Source: Mytilus californianus (lineage: Eukaryota > Mollusca > Bivalvia > Mytilida > Mytilidae). Taken from it: 64,000 nucleotides of DNA. A program made the translations under genes and the position numbers. Location of the stretch: positions 73,995,955 to 74,059,954 of the forward strand of contig NW_026262581.1 in assembly GCF_021869535.1 (NCBI RefSeq), given 5' to 3'. Positions within the stretch are counted from its first letter, which is position 1. Each line of letters opens with the position of its first letter. A model generated the notes under the pieces. It ran no database searches. It saw only the letters and a list, made by a program, of their open reading frames with translations, and was not told where the DNA came from. Below, one piece after another: positions 58,660-64,000 of the stretch.

Positions 58660-59340
58660 TGTTAGTTTCTCTGTGATGAGTTTTTTTCCGTGTGTTTGTG
58701 CTGTATTTCTGTCACGTAGTGTTGTCATTTAAGCGATGTTTATAACATTGCCATATAAGAGGGAGGTTTGGCTAGCCATAAAACCAGGTTCAACCCCCCA
58801 TTTTTTCTTGAAATGACTAGTACTAAGTCAGGAATATTGCAGTTATTATCAATTAGTTCGTTTCTATGTATGGTTGCCTTTGTTTTTTCATTGCACTTCA
58901 GTGTTTCCGTTGTTCCTTTGTTTTCCTCTTATAGTTGATGTGTTTCCCTCGGTTTTAGTTTGTAACCCGGATTTGTTTTCTCTCAATCGATTTATGACTT
59001 TTGGACAGCGGTATACTACTATTGCCTTTATTTAGTTGTCTGTGTAATATTTTGTTATTATTGCTTGCGTTTTCGTCGTTTTCTTATAGGCAATTAACTT
59101 TTATAATTGGAATTTATTTTTTTATAACCCCTTGGTATCGTCTCTCTTTTTTATTTGATTTTATTTATATGAATCTTGTTTATTTAATGTGAATCTTATT
59201 TTTTTTTATGTTGTATTTTGATTATTTGTCTTTTGATCTTTTTTCTCTTTTTGTCATTGCGTTGTCAGTTAATTTTCGACTTACGTTTGAATGTTCGTTT
59301 TGTATCTTTAACTTGTCTTTTTGTCTTCTGTATAACTAGT
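58660..59340 (+). repeat. Repeat family R4 in TSP1 unit copy 1
   Basis: It has the same ordered motifs as 39950-40335 and extends further through TTTTCGTCGTTTTCTTATAG and TCATTGCGTTGTCAGTTAAT to ACTAGTTCAT. The counterpart in copy 2 is 62260-62960. Open frames here are not genes. Confidence 0.7.
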
Positions 59341-60025
59341 TCATTGTTTGATTTTAAAGCATATGAGTTCAGTTAATAATTACCAGAAGATTGTTTTTTT
59401 ACTTTAAGTCATATAATACAAGCTTCTGTAACGATGGGGTCAATACTTGATTCAGCCGGATTAGCAAATTCTATATTGGAAACCATTTCCTTTAAAAGAG
59501 TGTGATATTAGTAACTTGTAGGAAAAAAAGCATATGTGCTTATATCTATTCAATGTTGTCTCATTTAAAGAGCACATATGTTCGTATTATTCATTAAAAT
59601 TCTGATCTGGATATGAACTCCTATGATGATAATATATATTTCGAAAAATAATTATCCTTCATCTAAATGAAATGTCTGATGTAAAATATGTATCCCCATT
59701 ATTAAAGATTTTGTTTTTATATTAAAGGAATGAAGATAATTTGAAAACAAAAATGAGTGTTTCTGTCGTTTTTCTATCGATAAGAAAGAAGAGAACGTCA
59801 ATAGACTTTTGAAACTAGTGTACCAGACAACTCTTACTATGTAATTGAAAGTGAATTTAAATAAGATTGGTTACAAGAGAACAATTGTCGTAGATAAGAA
59901 AATGGGGCTGTTTTCGGTTCTTCTCTATTCACCAGAAACACAATTAAATAAAAGATATGAACAAATTGACACACGTTCATATGAAATCTACAAAATCATC
60001 ATAGATAACAGGCTTTACATTTTGA

Positions 60026-60069
60026 ACGCCAGACTCGCGTTTCATCTACAAAAGACTCATCAGTAACAC
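60026..60069 (-). ncRNA. Hammerhead ribozyme motif, family 1, core intact
   Basis: On the minus strand the core CTGATGA (60063-60057), GAAA and the cleavage triplet GTC are all present. Stem II is GTCT/AGAT with loop TTTGT (one wobble at its base). Stem III is a two-base stem, AC/GT, closed by GCGA, a GNRA loop. Stem I (GTGTTA with TGGCGT) is weakened to mostly wobble pairs, apparently by C-to-T changes from GCGTCA. It lies in an interspersed repeat within the intron, antisense to the LRR gene. The plus-strand 73-codon open frame here is not a gene. Confidence 0.7.
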
Positions 60070-60352
60070 TCGAAGTAAACAAAAGTCCAAATAAAGTACG
60101 AAGTTGAAAAGCAGTGAGGACCAAATCTTCTGAACAGTTTTGCCAAATACACCAAATTAATCTAGTTTAATAAGAAGATTCATACCCCTGAATGAATGAG
60201 TTGCAACCAGTTAGTAAATATGGACTCGAAATTGCTCATATTGCTAATATTTTCATTAGTGCATCAATAAAATAATACCCCTTATCAGTTTTATATTTGC
60301 TTTAATGGAGGTTAATGATTTACTGAAAGTTTCTATAATGGGAACAAATAGT

Positions 60353-60710
60353 TTTACTCCTGTACGTACATAATATGCATACGTCCTAATTAACTCCTGT
60401 ACGTAAATAATGTGCATTCGTTTTTATATACTCCTGTACGTATATAATGAGGATATGTAAATATTTACTCCTGTAAGTACATAATGCTCATACGTCCTTG
60501 TTTACTCCTGTACGTACATAATGAGGATTTGTCCTTATTTACTCCTGTACGTACATAATGTGTATACGTCCTTATTAACTCCTGTACGTACATAGTGTTC
60601 ATACGTCCTTATTTACTTCTGTAAGTACATAATGAGCATACGTTCTTATTTACTAATGTAAGTACAGAATGTTCATTTGTCTTATTTACTCCTGGTCATA
60701 CGACCTTAGT
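60353..60710. repeat. ~36-bp minisatellite in TSP1 unit
   Basis: About nine to ten copies of a unit close to TTTACTCCTGTACGTACATA followed by ATGNGCATACGTCCTTA. The second unit's array begins at about 63974 and is cut by the window end. Confidence 0.85.
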
Positions 60711-61119
60711 CCTGAAGTTTGTTGTCTGACAATTACTTGAGTAAGCCTTCAGCAAATTATTTGACATTCGGAACGATTGTAAGGTAATTTGATTCGAATT
60801 TTGACAAATTTCATGTTTGTCTTTCCAAAGTTATGTTATGATAAATTGAAAAGAGCCACATTTAAGGTTTCAACACAAAACCTTTCGTAAAAACAGGCTA
60901 TAAGATTTCTCAACAATAACATACTGAAGTATAAACCACAGTCTACACAAATGGTAGAAAAACTTACTTTTAAAGATAAATGTTTACATCACAAACACTG
61001 TACTTTGATTTAGAAATACTATGTCTCTATGATTTGTAAGAATATATAACATGTGATGAATAAAGTCAAACTAAAAGGATCAATGAAATAAAAAGTCCGA
61101 CAATGTCAATATTTTGTAG

Positions 61120-61290
61120 TTGATGGTGGATGGACTAGTTTTGGACCATGGAAAGTATGTTCTAAAACATGTGGTGGAGGTGTACAATACAGAACAAGAA
61201 CATGTACTAATCCTCCTCCTGCTCATGGTGGTGATAAATGCCCGGAAAACAGTCAGGAGACCAGATCATGTGAGGAACAACAATGTCCTG
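61120..61290 (+). CDS. Thrombospondin type-1 repeat exon, copy 2
   Basis: This 171-bp phase 1-1 exon has the same splice sites as copy 1. Compared with copy 1 it has five amino-acid changes: Asp12 to Lys, Phe24 to Tyr, Lys54 and Lys55 to Gln, and Ser57 to Pro. All six Cys and the CSKTCG segment are kept. By my count there are nine base differences in 171, six of them replacement and three silent. Because the exon is symmetric, it can be added or skipped without frame change. The gene continues beyond the window, as no stop codon is seen. Confidence 0.92.
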
Positions 61291-62259
61291 GTAAGAAAAA
61301 CTTATTATGAGTTTAGGTTTAAATCCAAAATATTGTTAGCATGTGTTTATTGATTATCTTAACTGTCTATCTTGGACAAACGTTTTTTTGCGTTAAATGT
61401 ATGTTTGTCTCTTCTTGCCAATGTGCATATCATGATCTACTAATTTTTCGGGCCCACTATTTGTCTTAAGTAGAAATTTTAGTAATTTAAAAGTAAAATA
61501 CATTTGTGTCAATGTTAAGGACTTAACAATATATGTGTCATTTAGAACTTGACAATGATGGTTGGTAGAGATCTAAATTGTACGCAAACAGATATGATTT
61601 TGTTTTTTCCAGAGGAAACTACTAGTATCCATTAATGTCTAGTATTGTAAAGCAGGGCTAGCAGATGAAACGTATATCTCCCAATTGACACAATATTCCA
61701 GGAATTGCTTTAATAATCACGAATTTCTTGATAAAGGGTTAACGCTTATGGAAAAGCTACTGCGTCGAAGCTTCCAAATGTTAAATTGAAAGCGTCCCTT
61801 GGAAAGTTTTACTTGCACTATCATTATTTGGTTGATGGTTATGGGATAACTGTTTAACAAAGTTACCTAGAATCTGTTTCACATTAATTATCACAAAACA
61901 ACCCTCTTTTCTGCGTTTTTTACATTAATGAATGCGACCTAAAACCAATTTTTGTAATGAGTTGTAATGACACAAGTGGAGAAGGAACTGCTGGGTTCGT
62001 GTTGCTCTATCTTTGGTTGAATAATGTGTTACGTCTTATCGTTTGTAGTCCAAATAATTATTAAATAGCCTTTCAATACCGTCATTATCATGATAATTGT
62101 TTGGACTAGTATTGTGAAAATAATTGTATGAATTTCAAGATTATATATTCGTTACAAAAATACGTCACTGTTTGTGATGTTTTGTGCTGTCTGTCTGGAA
62201 GATGTTCGTTGTTATTCTGTGGTTTACATGTTGTATCGACTATTATATTAGTTATGTGT

Positions 62260-62960
62260 TCGTTTCTCTGTGATGAGTGTTCTTGCGTGTGTTTGTGCTG
62301 TATTTCTGTCACGTAGTGTTGTCATTTTAGCGATGTTTTTTTTAACATTGCCATATAAGCGGGAGGATTGACTAGCCATAAAACCAGGTTCAACCCACCA
62401 TTTTTTTTTTTAAATGAACAGTACCAAGTCAGAAATATTGCAGTTATTATCAATTAGTTCGTTTCTATGTATAGTGACCTTTATTTCTGTTGCACTTCAG
62501 TGTTTCTGTTGTTCTTTTGTTTTCCTCTTATAGTTGATGTGTCTCCCTCTGTTTTAGTTTGTAACCCGGATTTGTTTTCTCTCAATCGATTTATGACTTT
62601 TGGACAGCGGTATACTACTATTGCCTTTATTTAGGTGTCTGTGTAATATTTTGTTATTATTGTTTGCGTTTTCGTCGTTTTCTTATAGGCAATACACTTT
62701 TATAATTGGAATTATTTTTTTTTTATAACCCCTTGGTATCGTCTCTCTTTCTTTTTTTTTTTGATTTTATTTATATGAATCTTGTTTATTTAATGTGAAT
62801 CTTAGTTTTTTTATGTTGTATTTTGATTGCTGTTATTTGTCTTTTGATCTTTTTTCTCTTTTTGTCATTGCGTTGTCAGTTAATTTTCGACTTATGTTTG
62901 AATGTTCGTTTGGTATCTTTAACCTGTCTTTTTGTCTCCTGTATAACTAGTTCATCGTTT
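62260..62960 (+). repeat. Repeat family R4 in TSP1 unit copy 2
   Basis: This is the counterpart of 58660-59340. The preceding 210 bases (about 62005-62235), absent from copy 1, include overlapping open frames on both strands that have no domain. Confidence 0.65.
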
Positions 62961-63645
62961 GATTTTAAAGCATATGAGTTCAGTTAATAATTACCAGAAG
63001 ATTGTTTTTTTTACTTTAAGTCATATAATACAAGCTTCTGTAACAATGGGTCAATACTAGATTTAGCCGGATTAGCAAATTCTATATTGGAAACCATTTC
63101 CTTTAAAAGAGTGTGATATTAGTAATGTCTGCACTTGTATGAAAAAAAGCATATGTGCTTAGATCTATTCAATGTTTTCTCATTTAAAGAGCACATATGT
63201 TCGTATTATTCATTAAAATTCTGATCTGGATATGAACTCCTATAATGATAATATATATTTCGAAAAAATAATTATCCTTCATCTAAATGAAATGTCTGAA
63301 GTAAAATGTTTATCCTCATTATTAAAGATTTTGTTTTTATATTAAAGGAATGAAGATAATTTGAAAACAAAAATGAGTGTTTCTGTCGTGTTTCTATCGA
63401 TAAGAAAGAAGAGAACGTCAATAGACTTTTGAAACTAGTGTACCAGACAACTCTAACTATGTAATTGAAAGTGAATTTAAATAAGATTGGTTACAAGAGA
63501 AAAATTGTCGTAGATAAGAAAATGGGGTTGTTTTCGGTTCTTCTCTATTCACCAGAAACACAATTAAATAAAAGATATGAACAAATTGACACACGTTCAT
63601 ATGAAATCTACAAAATCATCATAGATAACAGGCTTTACATTTTGA

Positions 63646-63689
63646 ACGCCAGACTCGCGTTTCATCTACAAAAGACTCATTAGTAACAC
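63646..63689 (-). ncRNA. Hammerhead ribozyme motif, family 1, broken core
   Basis: This is the duplicate of the motif at 60026. It is identical in stems I-III and GAAA, but the core reads CTAATGA because the plus strand has TCATTAG instead of TCATCAG. This changes the essential G5 to A, so catalysis is expected to be lost. The two copies form a natural active/inactive pair within one intron family. Confidence 0.65.
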
Positions 63690-64000
63690 TCGAAGTAAAA
63701 AAAAAGGCCAAATAAAGTACGAAGTTAAAAAGTAGTGAGGACCAAATCTTCTGAACAGTTTTGCCTAATACAGCAAATTAATCTAGTTTAATAAGAAGAT
63801 TCATACCCCTGAATGAATGAGTTGCAACCAGTTAGTAAATATGGACTCGATATTGCTCATTTTGCTAATATTTTCATTAGTGCATCAATAAAATAATACC
63901 CCTTATCAGTTTTATATTTGCTTTAATGGAGGTTAATGATTTACTGAAAGTTTCTATAATGGGAACAAATAGTTTTACTCCTGTACGTACATAATATTCA

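Larger units (their letters stand above)
57573..60942 (+). repeat. Tandem 3.37-kb TSP1 unit, copy 1
   Basis: The unit begins at ACACAAATGGTAGAAAAACT and carries one TSP1 exon, an R4 repeat, a family 1 hammerhead repeat and a minisatellite. The next copy starts at about 60943. Corresponding TSP1 exon starts are 3370 bases apart. Copy 1 lacks about 210 bases present in copy 2 at about 62005-62235. High similarity throughout implies a recent duplication. Confidence 0.9.
60943..64000 (+). repeat. Tandem 3.37-kb TSP1 unit, copy 2 (truncated by window)
   Basis: This unit repeats 57573-60942 with scattered substitutions and one length difference. It ends at the first minisatellite unit. More copies may follow beyond the window. 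Confidence 0.9.

Noticed and set aside
59845-60066. 73-codon plus-strand open frame, repeated at 63465-63683
   Set aside because: It lies in an interspersed repeat, antisense to a hammerhead motif. Its duplication is explained by the 3.37-kb unit and it has no start context or domain.

Overview
The window reads as nuclear DNA of an animal, most probably a marine mussel (Mytilidae, Mytilus-like). It is AT-rich, with spliced exons, long introns and very dense interspersed repeats. Several repeat families here, including hammerhead-ribozyme repeats and a tRNA-derived SINE, are ones I associate with Mytilus genomes. There is no bacterial-type gene organisation. Most open frames longer than 60 codons lie inside repeats or introns and are not genes.

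The main content is part of one large plus-strand gene, spanning at least 5820 to beyond 61290. It has eleven intact 72-bp exons, each encoding exactly one 24-residue leucine-rich repeat (LRR). They start at 5820, 9483, 17984, 39107, 41168, 42736, 43768, 47393, 48087, 49009 and 51821. An LRR C-terminal cap exon (56141-56301) and two near-identical thrombospondin type-1 (TSP1) exons (57750-57920, 61120-61290) follow. All LRR exons begin at codon position 3 and end after codon position 2. Any subset can therefore be joined in frame and read into the cap exon, which switches to phase 1 for the symmetric TSP1 exons. The exon for the N-terminus and signal peptide, and the end of the gene, are not visible. 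The protein would be an extracellular or cell-surface LRR solenoid followed by a TSP1 stalk. Variation among the LRR exons is concentrated at concave-face positions of the LxxLxLxxNxI strand, while the convex face is nearly invariant. This pattern resembles a recognition surface and is the most interesting signal in the window.

The array grew by segmental duplication. Each LRR exon sits in a repeated intron context and several units have decayed. There are pseudo-exons at 9061, 16899, 17183 and 37011, and a unit at 35666-36480 from which the exon has been deleted. Transposons have landed between the exons. They include a 911-bp hAT-type MITE with a perfect 8-bp target duplication 60 bp upstream of an LRR acceptor, a 552-bp foldback MITE at a TA target, and a 1-kb terminal-inverted-repeat element with arrays of a CCATAGATTTG motif. 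There are also LINE and other reverse-transcriptase remnants, a tRNA-derived SINE, and minisatellites. Two families of self-cleaving hammerhead ribozyme motif occur within these repeats.

Layout: 1-5819, repeats and possible minus-strand exons of unknown identity. 5820-18055, three LRR exons with a large duplicated unit. 18056-37010, a 19-kb stretch without intact LRR exons, containing satellite repeats, a possible 12.5-kb element bounded by inverted repeats, and a LINE remnant. 37011-51892, the dense LRR exon array. 51893-56140, reverse-transcriptase remnants. 56141-64000, the cap exon and a tandemly duplicated 3.37-kb TSP1 unit, whose second copy runs to the window end.
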